From positions 3,724,880-3,788,879 of the forward strand of contig NZ_CP080997.1 in assembly GCF_019645815.1 (NCBI RefSeq): a stretch of 64,000 nucleotides of DNA, read 5' to 3'. Shown in pieces: positions 43,468 through 51,142 of this stretch (its first letter is position 1; every line of letters starts with the position of its first letter). The notes beneath the pieces were generated by a model. The model ran no database searches. It was given only the letters and a program-made list of their open reading frames with translations, and had not been told where the DNA came from. The stretch comes from Mycolicibacter heraklionensis (GTDB lineage: Bacteria; Actinomycetota; Actinomycetes; Mycobacteriales; Mycobacteriaceae). The position numbers and the translations under genes were made by a program.

Positions 43468-44504
43468 AGCCGCGTCTCGCCCTGGTGCTGGCCGCGCTCG
43501 GCGCTGCCGTGGTCCTGTTGGCCCTGCTGGGTTTGGTGCTCGGGCCGGTGCGGGTTCCGGTGCTCGACACCGTGCAGGTGCTGTTCGGCGCCGAACCCTC
43601 CGACCCGCGCTGGCAGGTGATCGTGTGGAACATGCGGTTACCTCGGGTGCTGACCGCGCTGGCCGCCGGGTCCGCGCTCGGCGTCGCCGGCCTGCAGCTG
43701 CAAACCCTGTTCCGCAACACGCTTGCCGATCCCTACATTCTGGGCGTGAGCTCCGGGGCCAGCCTCGGCGTCGCGGTGGTGGTTTTGTTCGGCGGTGCGG
43801 CCGGCGCCGGTTTCTCCACCGGTATGGCCGGCGCGGGCCGCGCCGGGGAGGTCATCGCGGCGGCCCTGGGCGCCGCGGCGATGCTCACGCTGGTGCTGGT
43901 GCTGTCGCGCTGGACCCGCTCGGCGGCGACGCTGCTGCTGATCGGGGTGATGCTCGGGGCGGCCAGCACCGCGCTGGTGAGTCTGGCGATGGTGTACTCC
44001 GATCCGCAGCGGGTGCAGCAGTACCTGCTGTGGGGCCTGGGCAGTTTCGCCGGGACCGGCTGGGCCGATTTGGAGCTGCTGCTGCCGCTGGTGGCGCTCG
44101 GGCTGGTGACCGCGGCGCTGACGATCCGGCCGCTCAACGCCCTGCTGCTCGGCGAGAGTTACGCGGCGACGATGGGCATCAACGTGCATCGGGCGCGGGT
44201 GGTCACGGTCATCTCGGCGTCCCTGCTGGCGGGTGTGACGACCGCGTTCTGCGGACCGATCGCGTTCCTCGGGCTGGTGGTGCCGCACGTGGCCCGCATC
44301 GTGGTCGGTACCTCCGACCACCGGGTGGTGGTCCCGGCGGTGATCCTGCTGGGCGCGGTCGCCGCGCTGGGCTGCGGCCTCGTCAGCCAGGTGCCCGGCA
44401 GCGACCTGGTCATCCCGATCAACGCGGTCACCGCGCTGGTCGGGGCGCCGGTGGTGATCACCGTGCTGCTGCGGGCCCGTCGTGGATCGGGGTTGCCGTC
44501 ATGA
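43464..44504 (+). CDS. BtuC/FecCD-family ABC transporter permease
   Basis: A 346-residue permease with about nine to ten transmembrane helices. Family landmarks: RLPRVLTALAAGSALGVAGLQLQTLFRNTLADPYILGVSSGASLG near the N-terminus, YLLWGLGSFAG in the middle, the coupling helix region LLLGESYAATMGINVHRARV, and FLGLVVPHVARIVVGTSDHR. Works with the upstream lipoprotein and downstream ATPase. M. tuberculosis is not known to have a BtuFC-type importer, so this operon marks a different uptake route. Overlaps both neighbours. Confidence 0.92.
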   Translation: MKPRLALVLAALGAAVVLLALLGLVLGPVRVPVLDTVQVLFGAEPSDPRWQVIVWNMRLPRVLTALAAGSALGVAGLQLQTLFRNTLADPYILGVSSGASLGVAVVVLFGGAAGAGFSTGMAGAGRAGEVIAAALGAAAMLTLVLVLSRWTRSAATLLLIGVMLGAASTALVSLAMVYSDPQRVQQYLLWGLGSFAGTGWADLELLLPLVALGLVTAALTIRPLNALLLGESYAATMGINVHRARVVTVISASLLAGVTTAFCGPIAFLGLVVPHVARIVVGTSDHRVVVPAVILLGAVAALGCGLVSQVPGSDLVIPINAVTALVGAPVVITVLLRARRGSGLPS

Positions 44505-46255
44505 CGCCCACCGCGGCCGCACCGGCGGTCGAGCTTGCCGACCTGGTGATCGGCTACCGCGGCCGGCGCCGGTCGGTGACGGTGGCGGCCGGGCTGGCCG
44601 CCCAGGCCCGCCGCGGCGAGCTGACCGTGCTGATCGGGCCCAACGGCGCCGGCAAGTCCACCCTGATCCGCACGCTGGCCGGACTGCAGCCCGCGCTCGG
44701 CGGGCGGGTTCTGCTCGACGGCGCCGACCTGACCGCACTGCCCCGCGACGAGCTGGCCCGCCGGGTCGCGGTGGTGCTGACCGAACGAGTCGACCCGGGC
44801 CTGCTGTCGGCGCGGGAGCTGGTCGGGCTGGGCCGCATCCCGCACCTGGGTTTGGGTGGCCGGCTGCGTCCGGCCGACGAGGAGATCATCGACTGGGCGC
44901 TGGCAGCGACCGGCGCGCAGCATCTGGCGTCGCGGCCGGCTGCCGAACTGTCCGACGGCGAATGCCAGCGGGTCCTGACCGCGCGGGCGCTGGCCCAGCA
45001 ACCAGGTCTGCTGATCCTCGACGAGCCGACCGCGTTTCTGGATGTGTCGTCGCGGGCCGCACTGTTCGGGCTGCTGCGCGAGCTCGCCCGCGACCAGCAG
45101 TTGGCGGTGGTGCTGAGCACTCACGACTTGGAATTGGCGCTGCGGGTGGCCGACCGGGTGTGGCTGATGGATCCGGCGGGCACCCTAACGGACACCGTCG
45201 GCGAAGAGCTGATGTTGTCCGGGCGGATCGGAGACATGTTCGGCAACGGCACCCTGCGTTTCGACCCGGCCAGCGGGATGTTCACCTTCGTCGGCGACGA
45301 GAACGAGCGCACCGCCCGGGTCGACGCCGAAGAACCGTTGCGTTCAGCATTGACCCGGGTGCTGTCGCGGGAGGGCTGGGGTTTCGGCGACTCCGCCGAA
45401 ATCGTGCTCACAGCAACCGATCCCGACGCCATCGCCGTGCGCACCGCGAGCGGCAACCAGCTCACCGCGCTGCGTGACCTGCCGCAGCGGCTGCGGGCGC
45501 TGCCGACGATCCCACACCGTTGCGCCTCCCGGGATGAGACGATCGCGGCGCTCACCGAGTTATCCGCTGTCAGCTCCTATTTCGCGGTCTCCACCGGGAT
45601 CGCAGACGGCGCCGACTGGCGTCCGGTGACGCAGCTCTACACCGATGAGAAGCTGCTCGCCGGCGCGGTCGCCCACGTCCGGGAGCGCATCGGGGCGCCG
45701 GATCTCCGCGTGGCGGTGTCCACTTTCTTCCTCGGATTCGCGGCGCGACTGTGGTCGATCGGGCTGGGCGGGGTCGCTGAGCACGCGCTGCTGATCGACC
45801 TGGACCCCGATCAGCTCTGGTACACCGATTCGGAAGGGGCGGTCCGCCTGCACCTGCCGAACCCGGTGGCCTGGCAGGGATCGTCGGCGAACGAGAGTCT
45901 GGAGCCGGCGCTGGCCGACATGATCCTGACCGGACATTTGGAGCCGTTAGCCGCCGCGGCGCAGCGGCTCGGTCCGATCTCGGAACGGCTGCTGCTCGGC
46001 AATGCCGCCTCCGCGGTACTGGGTGCCGCCCGCGCCTTGCGCTGGCATAGCGGTGGCGATCTTGCCGACGAACCGGGATGGGCTCTCGCCCGCAAGCTAT
46101 GCGACGACGAACGCCTCACCGGCACAATATGTTTCAACGGTTCCGATACGGACTACCGGCGTACCAGCTGCTGCCTTTTCTATCGCACGCCCGGCGGCGG
46201 CCTGTGCGGCGACTGCGCACTGACCCACAAACCCCCGGTTCGCTTGGACCGATAG
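44501..46255 (+). CDS. ABC transporter ATPase fused to a FhuF-type [2Fe-2S] reductase domain
   Basis: A 584-residue fusion. Residues 1 to about 260 are a BtuD/FecE-type ATPase: Walker A GPNGAGKST (46-54), signature LSDGE starting at 150, Walker B LLILDEP (170-176), H-loop in LSTHDLEL. Residues about 285-584 match the FhuF/siderophore ferric-reductase family and end in C557-C558-x10-C569-x2-C572, exactly the FhuF 2Fe-2S motif. One frame spans both with no stop. A reductase tied to the motor suggests that the imported metal complex (Co(III) corrinoid or ferric chelate) is reduced on entry; this is inference. ATG overlaps the permease stop. Confidence 0.9.
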   Translation: MTPTAAAPAVELADLVIGYRGRRRSVTVAAGLAAQARRGELTVLIGPNGAGKSTLIRTLAGLQPALGGRVLLDGADLTALPRDELARRVAVVLTERVDPGLLSARELVGLGRIPHLGLGGRLRPADEEIIDWALAATGAQHLASRPAAELSDGECQRVLTARALAQQPGLLILDEPTAFLDVSSRAALFGLLRELARDQQLAVVLSTHDLELALRVADRVWLMDPAGTLTDTVGEELMLSGRIGDMFGNGTLRFDPASGMFTFVGDENERTARVDAEEPLRSALTRVLSREGWGFGDSAEIVLTATDPDAIAVRTASGNQLTALRDLPQRLRALPTIPHRCASRDETIAALTELSAVSSYFAVSTGIADGADWRPVTQLYTDEKLLAGAVAHVRERIGAPDLRVAVSTFFLGFAARLWSIGLGGVAEHALLIDLDPDQLWYTDSEGAVRLHLPNPVAWQGSSANESLEPALADMILTGHLEPLAAAAQRLGPISERLLLGNAASAVLGAARALRWHSGGDLADEPGWALARKLCDDERLTGTICFNGSDTDYRRTSCCLFYRTPGGGLCGDCALTHKPPVRLDR

Positions 46256-46269
46256 AGGAAGGGATTCCC

Positions 46270-46848
46270 ATGACCGAGAACACCGGCACCGTCGTTGCCG
46301 ATCCCCCGATCGTCGACACCGAAGACCGCGGCCGCGAACAACTCTGGCCGTTGCCCACCGACCAGCAGAGCCTGCTGGATCTGCTGCACCTGTGCTTCGA
46401 CGAGTACTGGGACGAGATCTGGTTCGGCATCATCATGCAGGGCGCGGCCTGGGAGGTGGCCGCGCCCAACGCGCCGCGCAAGATCGCCATGCTCGACGGT
46501 TACGCCACTATCGATTTCGGCCGCTGGCACTTTCACCTCTGCATCGGCAAGCACCGAGCCAGCGGAAACGAGCTGGGCCGGATTCGCCGCTGCACCCGGG
46601 CCGAGCTGTACCGCCGGATCGGCAAGGACGGCAACCCGCAGTCGTGGGGAGTGCGCCTGTTCAACGGCCGCGACGAGCAGATGATGACGGTGATGCTGCC
46701 GAACCCGTTCCTCACCAACGACCAGCAGATGCGCGATGAGCCCGAGTGGGGCCAGCTGGAGTTGTGGGACAAGCTGCGCGACAAGTACCTCGGCCTGGGG
46801 CCGGACCCGCTGGACCGCGGCGGGAGTCAGATCCGCTGCGGCGGTTAG
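46270..46848 (+). CDS. Uncharacterised protein of the importer operon
   Basis: A 192-residue soluble protein. I do not recognise a family with certainty. Visible features are an acidic LLDLLHLCFDEYWDEIWFGII, then YATIDFGRWHFHLCIGKHR (residues about 76-94) with His, His, Cys and His close together, and CTRAELYRR. No signal or membrane segment. A run of histidines and a cysteine could bind a metal or corrin, and position as last gene behind a cobalamin riboswitch, 14 nt after the FhuF fusion, supports a role in handling the imported complex. A weak ribosome site AGAGGAAGGG lies at 46253-46262. Confidence 0.75.
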   Translation: MTENTGTVVADPPIVDTEDRGREQLWPLPTDQQSLLDLLHLCFDEYWDEIWFGIIMQGAAWEVAAPNAPRKIAMLDGYATIDFGRWHFHLCIGKHRASGNELGRIRRCTRAELYRRIGKDGNPQSWGVRLFNGRDEQMMTVMLPNPFLTNDQQMRDEPEWGQLELWDKLRDKYLGLGPDPLDRGGSQIRCGG

Positions 46849-46945
46849 CGAGACTCGACGAAGGAGAGCCGAAGCTGGACCGCCCCAACAGACCCGGCGG
46901 CTAGCCCCGGGCAGTCCCTGGCGTAGCGGCACCGGGGAATAGCAG

Positions 46946-47020
46946 AGTTGCCCACCTCTGCGCGACAAACTGCGGGTGTGGATGCGCCCGCGGCGGTTTG
47001 TCGCGCAGAGGCGGGCAACT
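46946..47020. repeat. Dispersed palindromic element, copy 2
   Basis: Arms AGTTGCCCACCTCTGCGCG... at 46946-46970 and its inverted copy at 46996-47020 match at 24 of 25 positions. The core is the same as in the element at 19970-20086. The 253 bp between the importer operon and the PPE gene (46849-47101) hold only this and the next hairpin. Confidence 0.8.
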
Positions 47021-47052
47021 ATCCCTACGAGGCCCGCCGTGAACACGGCCTA

Positions 47053-47090
47053 CCCCGATACCGTCCAGTCTTGACTGAACGGTATTGGGG
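47053..47090 (-). terminator. Hairpin terminator of the PPE gene
   Basis: Arms CCCCGATACCGTCCAGTC (47053-47070) and its complement at 47073-47090 (two wobble or mismatch positions) with a 2-nt centre. It lies 12 nt past the PPE stop and may also stop the importer operon from the other side. Confidence 0.65.
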
Positions 47091-47101
47091 CTGGTCCCCC
47101 G

Positions 47102-48850
47102 CTATTCCTCGGAGCCCTGCCAGGTATTCGGCATCATCGGGCTGACCGCGCCGCCCCCGAAACCATCGTCGGCCAGCGCGGTCAGCCCGCTCGGCTGTGC
47201 GCGGGCAACCCGGTGGGTGCCACCGGCGAAGCCCTGCGCCGCGGCGCCTCGACTCGAGGCGACCGCCCCGGCGAGTTCCGGCACCTCCGGCACCGGGCCG
47301 GGCTCCAGATCCATGTACTCGTAGCCGCGCCCGAGCATGCCGGCCTTCGCCTTACGCCGGCGCCGCTGCGTCGCGACCTGCTCCGCCGCGGCGGCCTCGG
47401 GAACCTCCGCACTGTCCGGTTTCGGTGCCGCCTTCTTGCGAGTGCTGGTGCCCGAGCCCCGTCGAGCGCCCATGTCCAGACCGCCCACCATGTACATGTA
47501 GGCCGGCATGGTGACCGACGGTGGCCCGGCGGGAGTCGGCGGCGGCGCGCCGGGGGGCGGTGCGGCGGCCGCGGCCGGGGCGGGCGCCGGTGCGGGTGGC
47601 GGCGCCGGAGCAGGAGCCGGCGCGGGAGCCGGTGCCGGCGGCTGCGCCATCGCCAGCCCGGGTGGCGGCGGGGCGGGCGGGGGCGGCACCGCGGCGACTG
47701 CCGCATGATGCGCCAGCGCCCCGATACCCAGACCCCCGATCACTCCGGCCGGAGTGAGCACGGTCGTGGCGGCCAGCGCCGGCAACAGCGCCGGCAGCAG
47801 TGCCGTCTGGGTGATCAGGTAGTTGAGCGCCTGGATGGTGTTGCCGATCGTGGACCCGACGATCTCGACCATCGCCATCGGGATGACCAGGCCCAGGCCC
47901 TGCGGGTTGAACAGCGCGGTGTACATGATCGCGATCAGGTCGTCGACGATCACGATGCTGGTGAACGCGAAATAGGAGCCCGGGTCCAGCGGCACCGAGA
48001 AGATGTAGGCCAGGTTTGCGGGGTTGAGGTAGCCCAGCGGGTTGCCGGTCCACGCCAGCCACGACCCCGGGACACCCCACGGCGGCAGCAACGACGATCC
48101 GTTCTGCAGGCTGGCGAAGAAATCGGCGAGCGGGTCTGCGAACCCGGTGAAACCGATCTTGTTGAAGAACTCCTGCAACTCGGCATACAGCGGGTACTGA
48201 CTGCTGTCGGGATAGGGCGGACTGGGCACCAGACTTTCCAGCCATTTGGCGAAGTCGAGGAACCACTGCGGTGGCTCCGGCGCGGTATCCGCCGCACTGC
48301 CGGGCGTCTTGAGCACCGTGGGCGCCGGTTCGGTCTGAGCTGCCGCGGCGGTCGCCACCGCGGCGCCGGCCACCGCCTGATAAGCGGTCATCACGGCGGC
48401 GGCCTGCGCCCACATCCGCGCGTAGTCGGCCTCGTTCAGCGCGATCGGAATCGTGTTGACACCGAAGAAGTTTGTGCCCACCAGCACCGCGTGCGTGACA
48501 TGGTTGGCGACCAGCTCGGCCATGGTCGGCATCGCCGCCAACGCGCTGGTGTAGGCCACCGCCGCGGTCTGCTGCTGTGCGGCCGTCACCGTCGCATCGC
48601 CACCGGCACGCACCAACCACGCCAGGTAGGGCACGTTGGCCGCCATGAACGCGTCGGCTGACGGGCCCTGCCACGCTCCGGCCTGGACCGCGCCCAGCAC
48701 CGCCGTCAGCTCGTCGGCGATCTCGGCGTATTCAGTGCTCAGCGCGCTCCACGCAGCGGCCGACGACAATAAGGGGCCGGCACCAGGCCCGGCCGACAGT
48801 GACATCGAATGTACTTCTGGCGGAGAGGCCATCCAGATCGGCGCCGTCAT
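47102..48850 (-). CDS. PPE-family protein, PPW subfamily (PPE2-like), under a cobalamin riboswitch
   Basis: A 582-residue PPE protein. The PPE domain (1 to about 180) has SPPEVHS at 9-15 and the WQG PSA motif at W60. A hydrophobic middle follows, then a long Pro/Ala repeat tract (about 395-450), a basic motif RRRRKAK at 496-502 before MLGRGYEYMDLE, and the PPW end PMMPNTW (571-577). M. tuberculosis PPE2 has the same layout, a nuclear-localisation-type basic motif, and a cobalamin riboswitch. PPE proteins are exported by type VII secretion and some form outer-membrane nutrient channels. No PE partner is next to it. The start overlaps a 13-codon leader ORF by ATGA. Confidence 0.92.
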   Translation of the reverse strand: MTAPIWMASPPEVHSMSLSAGPGAGPLLSSAAAWSALSTEYAEIADELTAVLGAVQAGAWQGPSADAFMAANVPYLAWLVRAGGDATVTAAQQQTAAVAYTSALAAMPTMAELVANHVTHAVLVGTNFFGVNTIPIALNEADYARMWAQAAAVMTAYQAVAGAAVATAAAAQTEPAPTVLKTPGSAADTAPEPPQWFLDFAKWLESLVPSPPYPDSSQYPLYAELQEFFNKIGFTGFADPLADFFASLQNGSSLLPPWGVPGSWLAWTGNPLGYLNPANLAYIFSVPLDPGSYFAFTSIVIVDDLIAIMYTALFNPQGLGLVIPMAMVEIVGSTIGNTIQALNYLITQTALLPALLPALAATTVLTPAGVIGGLGIGALAHHAAVAAVPPPPAPPPPGLAMAQPPAPAPAPAPAPAPPPAPAPAPAAAAAPPPGAPPPTPAGPPSVTMPAYMYMVGGLDMGARRGSGTSTRKKAAPKPDSAEVPEAAAAEQVATQRRRRKAKAGMLGRGYEYMDLEPGPVPEVPELAGAVASSRGAAAQGFAGGTHRVARAQPSGLTALADDGFGGGAVSPMMPNTWQGSEE

Positions 48851-48888
48851 CGCGGACCGCCGGATGCCACCCGAAAAGGGCGAAACAT
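48847..48888 (-). CDS. Thirteen-codon leader ORF between riboswitch and PPE gene
   Basis: Reads MFRPFRVASGGPR and stops in TGA inside the PPE start (ATGA overlap). Its ATG is 8 nt after GAGAGAGCTGAC, exactly the distance seen for the real start of the BtuF-like gene behind the paralogous riboswitch. It therefore holds the ribosome site, and PPE translation would depend on re-initiation. Confidence 0.55.
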   Translation of the reverse strand: MFRPFRVASGGPR

Positions 48889-48902
48889 AGGGGTTCGTCA
48901 GC

Positions 48903-49090
48903 TCTCTCGGGGTACACCGCCCCGGGTCGCAGGATGCGACGATGTGAGTGTCCTGACTCTCGGATCAACGCTCGCCTCGCCTTCCAACTCCGCTAAGAGC
49001 CGTGGCTGTTGAGGGTCGCTCCCCGATCACAGTGGCGGGACCGTGCCGGATTCACACCGGCTTCCTGCACCATCGTTGCCGTACCGGTGC
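48903..49090 (-). promoter_or_regulatory. Cobalamin riboswitch of the first PPE gene
   Basis: Minus strand core: CAGGAAGCCGGTGTGAATCC, CACGGTCCCGCCACTG (complement of about 49030-49066). A -10 GATAAT sits at 49096-49091. It shares 18-nt identical blocks with the importer riboswitch: TTGGAAGGCGAGGCGAGC (48970-48987) and GGGGCGGTGTACCCCGAG (48906-48923), the latter being the platform hairpin. No gene lies between here and the MocR stop at 49132. Confidence 0.93.
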
Positions 49091-49131
49091 ATTATCGCAC
49101 GCCACCGCATCTCTCTGGCGGCAAAGCGCGG

Positions 49132-50439
49132 CTACACGCTGCCCCGGCCGGGGCCACGCACCGCTGCCGCGATCGCATCTGCCAGCGGGCCGACGTCGGC
49201 GGGGGCCAGCTCGGCGATGGTGACCCGCAGGCCCGGGGTGCCGCGGATCCGGAACCTCGCCCCCGGGGCCGCGGCCCAGCCCGCGGCGAACAACGCCGTC
49301 ATCGCCACCGCCTCGTCGGATACCGGGATCCACACGTTGAGCCCGGAACGGCCGTGCGCGACCACGCCCCGGTCGGCCAGCGCCGTGCACAGCCCGACGC
49401 GGGCCGCGCGGTAGGCGGCTTCGGCGTCGGCCACCCGCCGCGCCGCCGCGGCATCGTCCCACAGTTCGACCGCCACGTTCTGCAGCAGGTGACTGACCCA
49501 GCCCGGCCCCAGCCGCTGCCGACCCTGCACACGCTCGACGGTGCGCTGATCCCCAGCCAGCACCGCCAACCGCAGGTCCGGGCCATACGCCTTGGCCGCC
49601 GATCGCACGAACGCCCAGCGCCGGGTCACGCCCGCCAGCGGGTGCAGCGGCACCCCGGCGATCGCCGCACCGTGGTCGTCTTCGATCAGCAGCACCTCCG
49701 ATTCGTCCAGCAGCCCCCGCAGAACGTTGGCACGCTCCGCGGAAACCGCTGCACCGGTGGGGTTTTGAGCGCGGCTGGTCACCACCACCGCACGCACCCC
49801 GCGCCGCAGCGCGCGGGCCAGGTCGGCCGGCAGCGGACCGTCGTCGTCGACCCCGACCGGCTCCGGGGTGAGCCCCAATGCGCCGAGCAGGTCGAGCAGG
49901 TTGGGCCACCCCGGATCTTCGACCGCCACCCGGTCACCGGGGCGCAGCTGCGCACTGAGCACCCGCTCGATTCCGTCCAGGGCTCCCGAGGTGACCGCCA
50001 GGTGGTCGGCCGGCACGCCGTCGGCGGCCAGCTCGCTCGCGGCATGCTCGGCCAGTGCCGGTGCGATCGGGGGATCCCCGTAAAGCACAACGGGTCCCGG
50101 CACGGCGGCGATAACGGGCAGCAGTGCCGGGTTGGGGTTTCCGGTGGACAGGTCCCGCACGTTCGGGGGTACGGCCAGCCCGCGCAGTGAACGCGGCGTG
50201 GTCGCCGGGCGGTCGCGCACCCGGGTGCCGCGCCGGCCCGAGCTCTCGACGGCGCCGCGGTCGCGCAACAGCCGGTAGGCGGCGGCCACGGTGTTCGGAT
50301 TCACCCCGAGCTGCTGCGCCAGACCGCGAATAGGCGGCAACGCTGCGCCCGGCGCCAGCGCACCGTCCGCGATGCCTTCCTCGACGCTGGCCGCGATAGC
50401 CTCAGCACCCTCACCGGAAATCCGATATTGTACTGCCAC
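49132..50439 (-). CDS. MocR-family (GntR-aminotransferase) transcriptional regulator
   Basis: A 435-residue regulator: winged-helix GntR domain at 1-75 (IRGLAQQLGVNPNTVAAAYRLL as recognition helix region), then a fold-type I aminotransferase-like domain with NPTG-type SRAQNPTGAAVS, LIEDDHGAAIAG and Schiff-base Lys in SAAKAYGPDLRL. MocR proteins sense PLP or related amines. It is divergent from a PPOX-fold gene with only 40 bp between, and probably controls it. GTG 50439 lies inside the GTAC operator, with TATAAA 5 nt upstream, so translation is leaderless or starts slightly later. Confidence 0.88.
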   Translation of the reverse strand: MAVQYRISGEGAEAIAASVEEGIADGALAPGAALPPIRGLAQQLGVNPNTVAAAYRLLRDRGAVESSGRRGTRVRDRPATTPRSLRGLAVPPNVRDLSTGNPNPALLPVIAAVPGPVVLYGDPPIAPALAEHAASELAADGVPADHLAVTSGALDGIERVLSAQLRPGDRVAVEDPGWPNLLDLLGALGLTPEPVGVDDDGPLPADLARALRRGVRAVVVTSRAQNPTGAAVSAERANVLRGLLDESEVLLIEDDHGAAIAGVPLHPLAGVTRRWAFVRSAAKAYGPDLRLAVLAGDQRTVERVQGRQRLGPGWVSHLLQNVAVELWDDAAAARRVADAEAAYRAARVGLCTALADRGVVAHGRSGLNVWIPVSDEAVAMTALFAAGWAAAPGARFRIRGTPGLRVTIAELAPADVGPLADAIAAAVRGPGRGSV

Positions 50440-50461
50440 GTACTTTATATTGCACTAGTAC
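50430..50461. promoter_or_regulatory. MocR divergent operator-promoter
   Basis: GTAC-N6-GTAC (50430-50443), an AT-rich TTTATATT (50444-50451) and GCACTAGTAC (50452-50461). The AT block serves as -10 for both directions (TATATT plus strand, TATAAA minus strand). Repeated half-sites spaced around a shared promoter are usual for MocR regulators. Confidence 0.6.
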
Positions 50462-50479
50462 ATAGTTGGAGGCAAGTCC

Positions 50480-51136
50480 GTGTCCTATGCACCGACACCG
50501 CAGACCACCCCGACCCGGTACCGGGAACGGGCCCGCTACGATCGCGAGGTCGTGCACCGCATCCTGGACGAGGCGCTGATCTGCCATCTGGGTTATGCCC
50601 GCGACGGCCATCCGGTGGTGCTGCCGACCACGCACGCCCGGGTCGACGAGACGCTGTATCTGCACGGGTCCACCGGCAGCGGCCCGGTGCTGGCCGCCGG
50701 CCCCGCCGGTCTGCCGGTCTGCGTCACCGCCACCCTGGTCGACGGGTTGGTGCTGGCCCGCTCGGCACTGCACCATTCGATGGCCTACCGCTCGGTGGTG
50801 GTCATCGGTTCCGCCCGCCTGGTCGACGACGAGGGCGAGAAGCGGCTCGCGTTGGCGGCGCTGCTCGATCACGTCGCGCCCGGCCGGGCCGCCGACACCC
50901 GGCCGCCCAACCGCCGCGAACTGGCGGCGACGGCGGTGCTGGCTCTCGACCTCGTCGAAGTGTCGGCCAAGATACGAGCCGGCGGCCCCGCCGACGACGC
51001 CGAGGACCTGGCGCTGCCGCACTGGGCCGGGATGGTTCCGCTGAGCCTGGTGGCCGGGCTTCCGGAGCCGGCCGCCGATCTCGACCCGGCCATCGCGCTG
51101 CCGTCCTATCTGGAGTCCTACCGCAGACCGCGCTGA
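50480..51136 (+). CDS. Pyridoxamine 5'-phosphate oxidase-like (split-barrel flavin) protein
   Basis: A 218-residue protein with the PPOX/FMN-binding split-barrel: LICHLGYARDGHPVVLPTTHARVDETLYLHGSTGS at 29-63 and HHSMAYRSVVVIGSARLVDD near 97-116 are the flavin-binding strands seen in the nitroimidazole-resistance NimA-like family. GTG 50480 has GGAGG at 50468-50472. The divergent MocR regulator suggests it deals with a B6-like or amine compound. Not part of the riboswitch group although it lies between the two PPE genes. Confidence 0.87.
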   Translation: MSYAPTPQTTPTRYRERARYDREVVHRILDEALICHLGYARDGHPVVLPTTHARVDETLYLHGSTGSGPVLAAGPAGLPVCVTATLVDGLVLARSALHHSMAYRSVVVIGSARLVDDEGEKRLALAALLDHVAPGRAADTRPPNRRELAATAVLALDLVEVSAKIRAGGPADDAEDLALPHWAGMVPLSLVAGLPEPAADLDPAIALPSYLESYRRPR

Positions 51137-51142
51137 CAGCCC

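Noticed and set aside
46920..47101. tRNA or small structured RNA gene
   Set aside because: The strong pairing is two separate palindromes; no cloverleaf, anticodon arm or CCA-like end can be built.
47508..47757. Gly/Ala-rich small plus-strand frame resembling a PGRS fragment
   Set aside because: It is the antisense of the Pro/Ala tract of the PPE protein (Ala-Pro codons read as Gly-Ala on the other strand).
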